A DNA stretch of 64,000 nt. It comes from Anas platyrhynchos. Taxonomy: Eukaryota > Chordata > Aves > Anseriformes > Anatidae. The stretch spans positions 5,865,001-5,929,000 of the forward strand of contig NC_092611.1 of assembly GCF_047663525.1 (NCBI RefSeq), written 5' to 3'. Of the stretch, positions 26,175 through 39,100 are shown one piece after another; position 1 is the first letter of the stretch, and each line of letters opens with the position of its first letter. The translations under genes were made by a program, and so were the position numbers. The notes beneath the pieces are model-generated. The model had not been told where the DNA came from and made no database searches. It was given only the letters and a program-made list of their open reading frames with translations.

Positions 26175-29100
26175 CTGAAAGACTTGGGCATAAATAAAGC
26201 AAAGCCTAGAAGCAGACACAGAGCCCAACTTCTTCCTTGGTGCTAAGCTGACAGACCACTCCAGAGCCAATTATCCCACCTGTAATACAGTAAGAAATTC
26301 ATTAGGACCCACACCCTGTCCCTTTGTATCCCAAGTATCACCTTGGTTGAGTTTTCTAAGGAACATGTGATAAAGTTGAAAACTCGATGTGAAACCTCCC
26401 TCCAAGAAGAGAGATTTTGCCATGAAGCTTCAAACTGTAGGTTCATTCTCTTACCTGCAACTGGAACAAGAGCAACATGATTTGGGGATTTTCCTGTCCC
26501 TAAGCACAGTAACCATCTCATTTTTATTTTGACCAGGAAAGACCCCCTAAAGTGAAGTTCAGATTCACATCTTATTTCAGAGGGGGATGGACACAAATTG
26601 CAAGATTTACTGTTTAAGTCTGTCTTAGTTCAAGGGACAGTCTTTTTTGGTCTTTTGATATCAATAAGAGCACTTAGGAAGGAAGTCAGTTACTCACCAT
26701 GACTCTCAGCCAATACTGCACTTTGCAGCTATTAGTTTGTATTACCAAAGTAAATAGTATTTAGGTCTCCTCTTATTTCCTAGCCCATTTGTTAATTGTG
26801 GGAATAAATTCACATTCAGACAGGGTACTCCTATATAGGCTTGGTAGGATGTGGAAGGGAGGAAGAAGGAAAAGCAAAATGCCTCTTTGTTGAGAGATCA
26901 GAAATGGGTGGATTTCAGACCCTTTGGTAATTACATTCTCAGTCATTTACTCAGTTTCTAGAAAGCACAGAAGTGTCATCACTTCAAACTCAAGTCAGAA
27001 TCAGGACAGTACATTTCAAATGCAGAGAACATTTTACCTCGAGTTATGTTTGGAGAGTGTTGTTATAAAACCACAGGATCATTAGAAAATAGATTAAGTA
27101 CTTTGCAGAGAAAGATTTCAAAGGGAATTAATAGATGGAGTTGTATGTGGGTCCCTCTTTCCCTTTTCTGAAAGGTTTTCTTGTACTTTATCTTATGCAG
27201 ATTAGCCATAGTTGCTAGAAAGAAGTAAACACAATTTAAACTCATAATTCAGCAACAATAAAATTGCTGTTGCTGGCAGAGAAACTGCAAATGAAGCATT
27301 ATTTAAACCATTTCCAGCATCACAACTTCTCAGCCTTTATTTCTTACTCAGGTTGATAAGGTTTTGCTCTTAAGTAGGGTAGTTGGTGACACCAAGCCTT
27401 TTCCCCATAAGTCCCAGATCATTAATTCTCCTAAACTGCTGTTCCACTGCAAATCCAGTACCACTTCTTATAGCTAAATATTTAAAGCAAAATAGAGCCG
27501 CTGTGCAACATGATACGATTACTGATGGTTCGGCACAAAGTTTAGCCATCACAATGTAAAATAACAGGAACCACAGAAAAACAGATCTATAATTTAGGGA
27601 CTACAATTTTTAAATTGATGCTAATGGACCCAGAGCAGTTTTGATGCACCGTTTGAACTGTTTTTATGGATAGAATCTGCAGAAATGTGTGATTCCGTGC
27701 CAATTAGGCACTCACAAGACCGCATGAGCTTCAAACTACATAGCTGTAAGAAAGAAAAAGCAGGAAAGACCAACTCAGTCACTTTCATTGTGGAAGAAAA
27801 AAAAATCAGAAGACAAAGACATGCTATTTGATGCCAAGGCTAGAAAGAGGTCAACTTACAAATAAATTAGTGTTTTGTCAGGTTGACTGTTCAGAGTAGG
27901 CAATTGCTGTGGCAACAGCAATGATTTTGTGTAAATGAATATAGCAGGGAAATGTTTCATGTGATTTTGGAAGGGCAGCATAATGCTAGGAGAAGAAAGC
28001 AAAATAATAGTTTATTCTATGGTGTGTTTACATTTGTTATATGTTGCCATCACTACAGCAGCTCTTCAAAATCTGAGGATTGACAGATTCTTCTGCTGTT
28101 GTCTCAAGAGAGGTGTTATTTATAGAAGGGCATAAAGATATACTTATTATCGTAAATACAAATGCACCAGTCATTTTTTATATGTAGTAAAATTGTTTCC
28201 CCTTCCTGATCCAAATTTGGCCATTTCACGCTGCAAATGTTCATTCACTTTTCTAGTAGCCCCACACTCTTGCTGCCAATATTGGAACTGTTTAGTGGAG
28301 GTTCGGATGCCACCATAAGAACCATCCCTTTCACTAAAAGCAGGAGGTAGGCCCTCCTGAAACAAGGTGACAGGAGAAGCACCAAAGACCAGAAAACCTA
28401 TCAGAAGCGGCATGCATGTCCCTGAATTTCAAGGTGATCCCTGTCCAGAGCTCCAACTCTGACTAATGTGCATCCACCATGATGTGTGAATTAAGGGTAA
28501 ACAATGTCCCTAGACTCCCGCGGGTGCACTTGAGGTATTCTCAGATACCAGCAGGGCAGAATATGAGACTGCCACTGAGGATAAGAGCAGTTATTTATCC
28601 CTCTCTTGTACTGATTTGAAAAGCACAGATAGAAATCCATTTTTTGGCAAGTAATCAGAAAAGAAAAGCATTGTTTAAGGCATTATTTTCCTGCTGGTAC
28701 CCTGATAGCCAGTAGCTTCACTTCGATAGAAAATATACAGAATTATGTCTAGGACAGAGCCTCCATATTCACCACCTTATGTCACAGCTTTGACAAAATT
28801 CTAAAGCTCTAAAGTAAGATAAAAAAAACAATGAAAGCCAACAAGCCAGTAACAACCCACCTTAAGTCACTGAAGTAAGAAACCCACCCCAATACCTCAC
28901 ACATCAAAAGCTCTCTTCTGTATTTCTTAAGTTCTTATTTTTTTGTGTGTGTTTCCACAGACTAGGTGATCTTTAAAAGTCCCTTCCTTCCAACCTGAGC
29001 CATTTCATGATTTTACTACTCATCTAACACAAATTGGGATAATCTGTTTTAACATACACAAAGCTTAATGCATACTACTAGGATTTTGTTCTGAGAAGAG

Positions 29101-29241
29101 AGCATAACTACAGTTCTACCAATACATAAAGGCTGAACTCTACCTCACTAGAGCAGACGTATAATAATGAAATAAATAAAAAACTAAAAAAAAAAAAAAA
29201 CAACACCACCCAAACTTGAGTCTGCCAGCATCCTCACTCAC
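26175..29241 (-). other. Intron of gene A
   Basis: This interval of about 3.1 kb lies between the exon 1 donor (GAAG then GTGAGTG) and the exon 2 acceptor (TCTTTCAG). I see no gene in it. Its plus strand carries a short CR1 tail fragment near 28957-29016. Confidence 0.6.
28957..29016 (+). mobile_element. CR1 LINE, short 3'-end fragment
   Basis: The order AGGTGATCTTTAAAAGTCCC, then TTCCAACCTGAGCC and TTTCATGATTTTA matches the conserved 3' tail of avian CR1 (GATGATCTTTGAGGTCCCTTCCAACC, then CATTCTATGATTCT). About 60 bases remain, clearly diverged. It lies in antisense orientation inside the gene A intron. Confidence 0.7.
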
Positions 29242-29280
29242 CTTCAGATGAAAACACCCCCACATACAGCTATCAGCACA
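29242..29280 (-). other. Gene A exon 1 (mostly leader)
   Basis: A predicted first exon from about 30 bases after the TATA element to the donor (CTGAAG then GTGAGTG). It contains GTGGGGGTGTT, shared with exon 1 of gene D (CTGGGGGTGTG). It also has one ATG, at 29265, which opens the upstream ORF that overlaps the gene A start. The cap site is inferred from the TATA distance. Confidence 0.6.
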
Positions 29281-29301
29281 CAACTTGTAAGAGCAGGTGG
29301 G

Positions 29302-29342
29302 CCTTAAATAGGGCAGGGCAGCCACTCCAAATTACTTCCCTC
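29302..29342 (-). promoter_or_regulatory. Core promoter of gene A
   Basis: On the minus strand GAGGGAAGTAATTT lies 31 bases upstream of CTATTTAAGGCC, a TATA element. The block aligns without gaps with the promoters of genes B, C and D. The GGAA core could bind an ETS-family factor, which is inference. Confidence 0.75.
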
Positions 29343-32300
29343 CAGAACCTAATGATTGAATTATTGTTCCCTTATGCCAGCTCTGCTGCCTGAAAAGAAG
29401 AGGTGAGGAATTGTTTGCGTTCCATGTTTGTGAAACATCATATCATGTTCTTTGCTGGTTCAATTCATAAGCCTCTATGCATTTTGGATATCATCATCTT
29501 TTCTTCCTGAAATGTTTATACAAAACTGAAGAGAAATGTAATAGGGTATTTCTACCTGCAAATTGACAATAATAACCAGTATCGTAGACCAGCTACACAG
29601 TAGGCTTTAGGAAAAAAAGCTTGTAGCTTGGGTGTTATACTGTGGTTCTTAGGCACAATACATCTTCCTCACATAGAGGAACAGCAGATCTCAGCTGCTT
29701 TTCATCCGTTCCAAAGTGTTGCTGGCTGCTTGCATTGTGTGTCTGCAGCAAAGGAGGCAGAGCTGCTTGAGACTCTGTGATCATGTTTTCTCTGTCTGCA
29801 GAGTGCTTTCTCTCAGGAAGGTTGTTTTGACTGGCTTTTGTTTCTGAACTTGTTAAAATTTCCTGTCCTGTCGTCAAATCGCCTACAGGTTTTGTGGCTT
29901 GAAATCTGGACTTACATCTTACCAAGGGAGAGGTGCTCAAAGAAGCAAGGAAAACATTTTGTTGCCGAAGGCCAGGAAGGGATGCGCTTTTAAAGTTAAA
30001 AAAAATAATGTTTTGTATTGACAAATAATATTGACCAACAGCTGAAGCCTTGGTTAAGGGAATTGTTTGAGTTTTGACCAGCTGTTTTCAGAACACTTCA
30101 CTAAGTTGTGTAAGTACTTTAAACAGTTTAGGAGAAACAGATTTCGTGTGATTAAGATGCTGTTGACATTTTATGGATGCTTCAAAAGGAAAAGAAATAT
30201 ATATGGGAGCTCCTTACAGCATAAGTAGATAGCAGATGTTAGGCTCCTAAAAATGCCTGTTTTTTTTTACTTCTCTCAGGTGTGGCCAGGTTGTATCTTC
30301 AAATCTTCCTGCTGAATGACAGAAAGCCTTATTTGTGAAAGTTAAAGATTCTTAACATCAGGAGCTAGGATTTTCAGAAAGCCAAAAATTACATTACAGT
30401 GCGACACACTATCCACAAGACAGTTATGGGAATCGGTGATGCTCCTTTCATGCTTATTTGCAGTGATTCATAGTCAATTTACTAGTCAAAGAATTTGCTG
30501 CTTATCATCTTAAGAGGGCAGCCTAGAGCCTGGGAACAGAGCTGAGTTTTACTCACACTGCTACGTTATTAATAAATTCTCCAGTTTGAACTTGCCTAAA
30601 AAGATGAGACAAACAGCAGTAAAAGGTACAGCTTGCAGTCACTCATCAGTGACAATGAGGCAGAGTCGTGGTGGCTTAGAGATGTGCCATGCTAGGTGGT
30701 ACAATTGTTCTGCTCTTATGGAGTGGTCTGTCCTTTTTTTCTAAGGGTAGGAAAAGGATTTTAAAAGCATTAAAGTGTTCTCATGACTTAATTCCTATTC
30801 ATCTCACAAGAATCACATTTGAAAGTTTAGCCTTGTGTCTTTATCTTCAGCAGAGTTTGAATACAGTGAGCCCAGGAAGTGTTAAAGATCTGCAAAGAAA
30901 TCATCAGGAGACAAGTACCTTTCATTCTGGGGCCAGCAACATCAATATTCAGCATTTTACCCAAATACTTTACAAGATGAAAAGGGCAGAAACATTAGTT
31001 TTGACATTAGAGGCAATGCAGATATCAGAAATGACGTAGAGTCTCTTCTGGCATGGCATTAGAATTCTGACATACCTCTAAAGCCATTAGAATTACAGGA
31101 GCAAAATCCTCCCCGAGTGAAATTTTGAGTAGGTTAAACCAGGACAATGCAATTGCTAGTGTTTGAGAGTAAAGCTTAGCTTTCCAGTACTTGGGGGCAC
31201 ATCTTAAAAACCAAAAAGAGTATGATGAAGACTCAAGGAAGGAGGAGCTGTCGCTATTCTCATTTACCAAGGAATATCTTAGGAGCCATTTCTCAAGTTG
31301 GACACCTAGCCATTGGTCAACACTTTGCAAACATTCAGGTAGTTGTAAATGAAGACAGGATGTTGCCGAAACCTGTTTCCCAGAATTCATGCAGTAATAC
31401 ATTTCATGAAAGATTATTCCCTTCTGCCTGATTTTTTCTGAGAAAAGAAGAAAGGGCTACTCCATTTTCAGAGCAGGAACAGAATGATGATGGCTCAGAT
31501 TGCAGGTTCCTTTCCCAGATTTGCTCTCATTTTGCAATTTGATTTAAATACTAAGACTGAAGCAAAACTGAAATGAAGCATCTACCACAATTGTTCGTGC
31601 ATACTGGTGATCATTTAACAGCCCATGGTGTAAACTGACAAATTAACAGCTGTACAGCAGCCAGTCGGATGTAGGCTTAAATTTAGGAACAATGTTTGTG
31701 AAACTGTAGCCTGCGGTATTATTCTGTATGATAGCTTTTGGGGTGAAAATTGATCCCTGTCACCCATTTGTTTCAGTCTGTCATGTAATTATACATTTTA
31801 CTGTGACTCTAGATTAAACCAATACCTTCGGTCTCGGCTACATACTACCAACAGTCATAATGGGAATAAGAGTTGCTGAATCACTCTTATATGGCTCCCT
31901 GTTGAGTGAGATGCAAGCATTAATTAAATCGCAAGCATAAAATACAAAAACAAGTGATTTTGAAAATAAATGATTCTCCGATGCAAGAATGCAAACATCT
32001 ATTTTTTCCCAGAACCAGAGAGAGATCTTGGCTCTGGGTTCTCTGAAATGTTTGCCCAAGCCCAGTGATGGAAAGCCACTATCAGAATCCTACATTGCCA
32101 TTGCTTCCACGATCCTTTCCCTGGAATACATGCAAGCAAGCTTCCATCTACTTTGTGCCTTAATCTGTCCCTCATAATTTCTTCCTTTTTCCTGTTTAGC
32201 ACTTGTGCAGTGTAAGAAGAAAAGGTGTTCCTTTGTCTCTACTAAAGGTGTAATTCTCTTCTTGAGTATTTCGCTGCTTTCTGCATTTCTTTGTGCCACA

Positions 32301-33490
32301 TTGTCAAACATCCCCTCGGTTTTCTCAGCAACCGCAAAACAGCAGATGATAAATACTAACCTTTGAAAATACTTGGCAATTAATTATAGTGGCTGTTCTG
32401 AGTAACTAAGATACTGGCAGAACAGCGCACAGAAGCTTCTGTTGCTGTTTACTGGCTTTTTTTTTTTTCTTCAGTGGTTTCCTCAGGCCTCCTCGCTCTC
32501 CTGGTGTTGGTAAGGAGGAGCCTGCCTGCCCATCCACTGGCTGGTAAATCTAAATTGTAAGTAAGGAGGGCACACATTCTTCCAAACTAACATCAGCAGC
32601 AGTTTTTTTAGAAGCAACCAACCCAGGGCAGCTTGTCAACATAATCAACTGATGGAGATACTTTCAGGATTTTATATAAACAGCCGAGGGGGGTGAACGT
32701 GCTCTGTGTTAAGTGAGAGTAAAGAGACATTGCCATAAACAGCATCTCTATCCAGATTTGGTCAACAGGGAAAATTTGTTAAGGAAGGCTTAAACTGATA
32801 GGCTCACGAGGCACCAGCCTGGTCCCTTGCTTTAAGGAAATGTTTAAGGATACTCTATCTTCCTGATGTGATTAAGCTAATAAAGATAGTAAAACCAATC
32901 ATCCTTTAAATAGATGCATCGCTATCAAAATCCTCATATCCTCACTCGCCTTTATCTTTTTTTTTTCCTCCTGTGAAGACTGCTATTATAGGAAGTACAC
33001 AAGAACACAATAGCTGGAAATGGTTTCTTTAGGGAAGATTAATCTTACTCTCCTTTACATTGTAGTGCTCCAGCTCTCTGTCTAGTACAGGTTCACTTAT
33101 AATTCCCCTTGAGCTCTGGCAGAATAATTTCATGCAAACCCCTTTTTGGGGTGTGGAAACCAAGGGAAATAAATTAGGCTTTTTTTTTTTTTTTTTTTAC
33201 TAGTTCCCTTTAGCACTACATCATTTTTGAAGTTCAGGTTCAGTTGCCCAACTAACCAGGTTTGACAAGAAGCCTCTCCTTTAGGAGCTGTATAATTAGA
33301 GACAAGCAGAGTGTCTGCAGTAGCCTGATGTATTTATTACTTGCAGCAAAATGACCATCAGGAATGTCTCCTGGTGGTTATGCTCTGGAGATGACTACTT
33401 CCACAGGCCTCTTCTCCTAGTTTATTCAGCTCCATTCAACTAGCACAAGCCCTGGAGCAGCTGGCCATTAATAACACAGCAATTGATACC
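29343..33490. other. Intergenic stretch between genes A and B
   Basis: No gene recognised. A poly(T) run lies at about 33181-33199. The open frame at 29635-30024 on the minus strand (129 codons) has no promoter or splice context and no family signature. Confidence 0.5.
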
Positions 33491-33512
33491 AATCAGTGTT
33501 AAAATATGCCCC

Positions 33513-33518
33513 TTTATT
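33513..33518 (-). terminator. Poly(A) signal of gene B
   Basis: TCAATAAA on the minus strand, about 460 bases after the gene B stop, in the same sequence form as in genes A and C. The 3' end is expected near 33490-33500. Confidence 0.75.
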
Positions 33519-33975
33519 GATTCCAGTTGCAGCAGACTTCACAATCCACACAGCATTTCAGCATAGTTTCAAACAGTGACAGTCAGAGTAGGGTATACAG
33601 ACAAGTATAATTAATAGAGCTGGCTTGTTTGTCAGAGAACACTTAACCCTGTGCAGTCAACACAGGGTGAGAAAGTTATCAAGTGCTAGCCCTGGCTTGG
33701 GTGTACATGAATTGTGGAAGAAAAAGGGAAGTTATCTACATAAACATACTTGTTCTGAGGTACACTTGCTGATATCCCATCACCTCATACCACCCCCCAA
33801 CTAGGGAAGGAAGGGAATTGGTGCCACCTGCAGAAGGCAGTATACCAGCTTGAAGTGTACTAACACTCTTCAAAGCAGGCTTTATGGCCAACCCTGCCCC
33901 AAGTCCTTTAGGATACAAGCACCCATCGGGTACTTGCCCATCTTGGCTCCTTGCAGGATCAAGGCAGCAGGCTCA

Positions 33976-35121
33976 TCACTCCGCAGCAGACAAACCCTGA
34001 GTCTGCTCGGTGGTTTCTGCATCACATTTCAGGTGCTCTTTCAGCAGGTCTCTGCAGCAGGCTGGTTCTCCCCCATTGCTAGCTTTAATCATCTCCTTAT
34101 CCTGCAGAGCAGTCAGAGTTTCTGCCAGACAGCATGGGATCTCCTTTGATGTTTGCCCGTCATCACCAGCCTCAGCCATTTCTCCAGCTTGCTCTGACTC
34201 AGAAGCATTTTCTTCCAGATACTCAGTAATAACAACCTCTGTGTCTTGTTCCAGCTGGAGATCAGGTGGGGCTTTAGCAGCACAGCATGCTTTTTCTTCC
34301 ACTGTCTGCTTTTCTGCAGATCTCTGCATATTTGTGATGCCCCCTCTTGTCTCTGTGGTCTTCAGAGGCATCTCTGTCTCCCCCACGTTACACAACGCAG
34401 CTGGGGACTCCGCTGCCCTCTCCACAGGCACCTCCTCATGCATCTGTTCCTTACAAGTTTCTTCTGAAACACAAGTAACTGTGGCATCTTCTACTGCATG
34501 ATGCGGCTGCTCAGACTCCACTAGGGCAGGCTGATCTTTACTGGGTCCATCTTGTACTTCTGCACACACATGGACATCAGCCTTTACTGTAGTCTGTGTA
34601 GGAGATCTTGCTTTATGATCCTCACAGCTGAGTTGCTCACTGGGTTTACGGCCACCAGTAGGCTGCTCCACAGCTTGAGCTTCACTGATCTCTTGTAGAC
34701 TTCTCCTGGCAGAGTGGGCTTCTTGTTTCATCTGTTCAGCAGGCTCCTGATGTTGTGTCGCCTCTGTGCTAGGTTTGGCTTCAAGGTCCTGTGGCACCTC
34801 ACCATCTTGTGCATCTCTAGCAGAGACAGAGAGTGGGCCCTCAGTGTGCTGTGCATGCAGAGATGCAGCCGGATCTCCTGTGTCCCTTTGAGTTTGGGCA
34901 GCAGATTCACCTTCAGGAATATCTGATTCTGAAAGAGAAGGTTCAGGGCTTTCTGGGATCTTTCTTATACATGCCAAATGAAAATGGTTCTCTCCAGTCC
35001 ATGTTGAAGCATCGTGGGACATGTGTGCAGTTCCTGATGCCTTCTTTCCTTTGGCCTTACGAAAAACAACTTTCCTGGGAAACACACAGAGCCTCTTGTT
35101 CTTGCCAAAGATACCACCCAT
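33976..35121 (-). CDS. Gene B: predicted N-myristoylated acidic low-complexity protein, 381 aa
   Basis: An uninterrupted frame of 381 codons, far beyond chance length here; family not recognised. It starts MGGIFGKNKRLCVFPRK: Gly2 can be myristoylated, although position 6 is Gly rather than the preferred Ser. Residues 7-27 are strongly basic (KNKR, PRK, FRKAKGKK) with one cysteine at 12, a typical membrane-binding patch. The rest is rich in Glu, Gln, Ala, Ser and Thr with scattered Cys (KACCAAK, EIPCCLAE, EPACCRDLL), has no predicted domain or membrane span, and is probably disordered. The frame stays open slightly upstream of this ATG but holds no other ATG, so MGGIFG is the start, and it aligns with the starts of A, C and D. 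It sits between A and C on the same strand, with its own TATA promoter at 36.1 kb. A MARCKS/BASP1-like scaffold is an analogy only. Confidence 0.85.
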   Translation of the reverse strand: MGGIFGKNKRLCVFPRKVVFRKAKGKKASGTAHMSHDASTWTGENHFHLACIRKIPESPEPSLSESDIPEGESAAQTQRDTGDPAASLHAQHTEGPLSVSARDAQDGEVPQDLEAKPSTEATQHQEPAEQMKQEAHSARRSLQEISEAQAVEQPTGGRKPSEQLSCEDHKARSPTQTTVKADVHVCAEVQDGPSKDQPALVESEQPHHAVEDATVTCVSEETCKEQMHEEVPVERAAESPAALCNVGETEMPLKTTETRGGITNMQRSAEKQTVEEKACCAAKAPPDLQLEQDTEVVITEYLEENASESEQAGEMAEAGDDGQTSKEIPCCLAETLTALQDKEMIKASNGGEPACCRDLLKEHLKCDAETTEQTQGLSAAE

Positions 35122-35240
35122 TGCCACAGCTGACAGGAGCAACCCAATTAACAGCTGCCTTCTGGAGGTGATGCCACCCAGCTACAAGCTGCACACTGCC
35201 TGAAGATGAGCAGGAAACTCTCAAAGAAGCAGCTTCACAC
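35122..35240 (-). other. Gene B exon 2 leader
   Basis: The best acceptor is CCGTGTCTTTCAG before 35240, giving a 119-base leader. A nearer one (GCTCCTGTCAG) would leave only eight bases. The sequence just before the ATG (CTGTCAGCTGTGGCAATGGG) resembles the leader of gene C (CTGTCAAGTGACAACATGGG), which supports paralogy. Confidence 0.5.
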
Positions 35241-36012
35241 CTGAAAGACACGGACACCTATTAGCTCACATCCATTCGCAGACATTAGTTGCCATGTTAG
35301 CACATAATATTAGCTGGAGAGCATTATCAGAGGCTACAGGAGCAAACTAAATACAGGTGGAATTGCACATGAGTGGGAGGAACAAGACACAGATATGATC
35401 CTTAAAGAAACAACAGTCTGAGGAGGAAGTTTGATTACTAGGAAGTAATCAAACCAGGCCACTAAAGAAAAGAAAAAAAAAAAAAAAAAAACACTGAAAA
35501 GACAATTGCAGTTCCATCTAAGCTTCCAGGAGCCAAGCAGCCATGCAGGCACTGCCATTACCTTTCAGAAGGATATCTGCAGTGTCAATAGCATTGTTTT
35601 ACTACAGACTTGTGTAGCAGAGCTGCTGAGTTTGCTAGACTGGAGTCAGACCAGTCAAGGAGGATACAGGCAAGGCAAACAAACAAAAAAGCTACATGTG
35701 AATTTGAAGCCCACAAGACGTAGCATGGCTTACTCCTTAATAAGGCCATTAAAAGAAGATTAACCACCTGCAAGAAGCACAAAGCAAACCAAGAAATAAA
35801 AGAAAACCTCCAGCACAAGAGTAAGCCTAGAAAATGGAGTAGCAAGGCCTGCCATCGCACAAGTTAAAACCAAAAATACTACTTGTACTCAGAGACTCAC
35901 ACTGTGAGAACTTGCATAAAAGCAAAGAAAAACACACTTTTTAAAAAACAAAAAACTAGGTGATAGACTCACAGATAGCACAAAAAGCACATCATAAAAT
36001 CCCCATTCTTAC
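35241..36012 (-). other. Intron of gene B
   Basis: This interval of about 0.77 kb lies between the exon 1 donor (TTGTTG then GTAAGAATG) and the exon 2 acceptor. It contains an A-rich run near 35463-35491. No other feature was seen. Confidence 0.55.
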
Positions 36013-36056
36013 CAACAAAACTCCACAACCTTCCCACTAAACACCCATCACCTACA
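36013..36056 (-). other. Gene B exon 1 (non-coding)
   Basis: A predicted first exon between the expected cap site and a consensus donor. It holds at most short upstream ORFs (MPLCCR and MGV). The start is inferred from the TATA distance. Confidence 0.6.
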
Positions 36057-36076
36057 ACACAAGGGCATCCGTCTGG

Positions 36077-36117
36077 CCTTAAATAGGAGGAGGTGGTCAC
36101 ACTCAATCTCTTCCCCC
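36077..36117 (-). promoter_or_regulatory. Core promoter of gene B
   Basis: GGGGGAAGAGATT lies 31 bases upstream of CTATTTAAGGCC on the minus strand. The TATA element and the following GGCC are identical to those of gene A, and the spacing matches all four paralogues. Confidence 0.75.
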
Positions 36118-39100
36118 TTTGGCTCTCAATGTTAGTTCCAGCAGGTTCTTGACCCCTTAATTTTTTATTTTTATTTTTTTCTTACCGTTTTTCCCAGCCA
36201 TTTCATAGCCATTGGGAACAGCATATGGCTGTCCTTCCTAAAAGCAGCCGATATGTTATTTGGATGATTGTTGTTATTTGGTAATTGGCACTGACTATTA
36301 AAATGAAAACTGAAGATGAAAACAGTGCAGTCATGAACAATGAACAGTGACCACTGCTTATCACATGCAATGTGTAGTACCAGAGTAACAGGCATGCTAA
36401 AGGCACTCAGTGCTTCAATTTACAAATGACGTTAGTGAACCCCTGGTCTCTGGTATTATTTTATACTGGGCACTTAGAGGTGAAAAATTATCCCCCTTAC
36501 CACTTTTCTGCTGTCTTCAACTGATTGAGTCATGCAATTAGCTATTTCATGGTGGCTACAGTTTATTTTAATGTTTCCAGCCACAGCTGATAACCCTCTG
36601 TTGGCGTTAACATTACCGTATCACTCCAGTTGTGTTTACTGACTGGGAGCTGCGATGCTAAATAGGTCACCTGGGCGAAATGCAGAAGCAAATATCCAGT
36701 AAAAGCAAACTAATCCCAGAGACGTGAGCATAAAGACAGATTCTAAATATACACTGCCAACAGCAATGCATCTGAGCAGGATCAAAAAGATCAAAATAAC
36801 TGGATTCCAGACTATTTTATTTATTGTTAAATGAACCTACATCTTTTGATGGCAGATCTGGTTCAGCGTCCTATACTTTGCCTAGCTACTCTGATTCCCT
36901 GGATTCAGAAATGCAGAAGGAGCTTTTGTTGATGTAATTCTGTGCATGCAGCCTGTTCTGAGACCGTAACAGGACAATGTCCATGTCTTGCCTTTTAAAT
37001 GCGGTCCAACTTCTGCTTTGCACAATATAAAGCAGGCCTCCATGTCTCAGTGGCTTCCCTGATCACATTTGCATTGGCTGTAAGAGTTTCATGTAACATC
37101 TGTTTTTCCTTAACAACAGCTTTCCAAAAGCCATTTACATCTTTTCTATTGGGCTTCCATAGAACTGAAATACATAGGCAGTTTAGGGTTTCTTTGACTA
37201 CTGGAACCTTCTGCCCGTTAATACGTGAATTTAATCCACGATTTCCATTTGTGAGATACACAGATGAAAATATCTGTGTCTCTACAGACTGACACAGATT
37301 GGTGCCTGTAAAACTCGGGTCACTCCAGGGCTGCAAGTCTATGCAATACACATAGATGCTTTGCAAAAGAAGGTGGTTGCAAGGAAATGATGCATCCACA
37401 GCTCCCCCTTGGTTTGAAAACACTGTAAGAACTTTTGTTTAACTTGTTGATTTTAAGTGAGAAGAAAAATGGCTCCTGGCTCCAGCTGTTGTGGATAGAT
37501 GTTGTTGTCAGTGTTGTGTACAATGGGAAGATGCTTAGTTATCAGCTCGTTACTGGGTGGTGGGAATCCTTCTGAGATTCAAAGTATATATTTTTTTTCC
37601 TTACAATTGTATTGTTGTGGAAAACAGAGACATTCCAAAAACAAAGTCCAATTTACAACCAATTGAAATAATCTAGGAAATCTGTTGCACGCAAGACACT
37701 GTGGAAGATGGCAATGTGACACATGGGAGAAGGAAAGAAGTTCTGTCAGAACAATCACATCTCTCTTGGCTAGATTTAGTATTTGTCTCCAAAGCCTTTT
37801 CTGCTCTCTGCTACTTTGATGCGTTTAAAAGGGTGGTTCTACAAAAGCATACATCTGATTCTCTGACAACTTTAAAAAAAGCATAGACCTTAGGAAGAGC
37901 TTGGCTCAGATAGCAGCTTAGAATTGGGTTGCGTGATTGAACGCTGTAGAACAGGACTGTTACAAAGCCTTTTAGATGGCATCATCACTTGCAAAGAGTG
38001 TGCCGCAGTCAGTTCAGAACGCTGGGCTTTGTGGTGGGGTTTTTGATTGCAGAGAGCTCAAGCTGCTCCCTCTTACTAGAGCTGTCTCTTCCTTCCTATT
38101 GTCATGGCAGGGCCTCTCAGTACATTAACTATGGCATCTAGATACATCGGATGGTCTGCCCAGGGGCATCTCTCATTCGTCATTCAGCTGACATTACAAG
38201 ACAATGACAGGCTATGTTTGAAAATTTTTCTCTTCAGAGAGTGAGAAGAGCTTTTAGACACCGAGCTGCACAGCACGGTTTGGATACCAATGCTTAGCTT
38301 TTCCAGATGGCTCATAAAGTTTGTAAAATTTCTGCCTTTCCCTTGTTCCCAGGCTAAGGAACTGCATGCCGAAGCCTTCAAATGGTTACGATACATTTCC
38401 TGTAGCACAGTTACTTATTATAACCCTGCTTAACAGAATTAACTTATCAAGCCATAGGCAGGCATAAACATGATTGAGTTTAATTTCTCTTGGGATTACT
38501 TACTCAAGCCTCTCTCCTGCCTGAAGTGAAGCTTTATGTTACCAAGATGAGTTTGGGGGAAAAAAATAGCAGTTAAGGCACCCAGCTCCCTGCTAAGCAG
38601 CCCTTAGAAACAAGCTTTAACAGGGAAGACTGCATGACTTTTGGCAGAACAAATCAAGTAAGACAAGCAACTTAAAGAAGTTGAGCTTTCAGTATGCTTT
38701 GCAGAAGTGTTTATTTAATGGTTTCCTACTTTTAGGTCCAAGAAGTCCATTGTTCAGCATCAGGATAGAAACTGTACAACTAAGCTGCGAGAGTGGTTTA
38801 CCAGCTTGGGCCAGCCTTGTAAGTACCAGGAAAATATTACAGGTATCTATTTCTTTGCAGCATATGGACTCACTGGTGAGAGAAGCTGGCAAGTCTGAAA
38901 CCTGGGATGCATTGTCAGCCTAAGTGCAGTTGGAAGAAAGGAGGTCAAAGTGTTTAAGAAAGCCTTTTCCACTCCCAAAATAGTTCCCTCAGAGTATTGA
39001 GTTATCCCCAACATCCACTAACTTGAAACAGTTAGCTCTGAACTCCTCAGCTTTCAGCTACATGCAGGCAAAATGAAGTCATCAACATGAATTTGCCTTT

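Noticed and set aside
34010-34501. 163-codon plus-strand frame, with other plus-strand frames between 33.8 and 35.2 kb
   Set aside because: Antisense shadows of gene B. The serine-rich reading is the complement of its Glu/Ala codons.
33976-35121. Identity of the array with MARCKS or BASP1
   Set aside because: Only the myristoylation start and general acidity agree. MARCKS's basic phenylalanine-rich effector segment and BASP1's lysine-rich start are absent, and tandem copies are not known for those genes.
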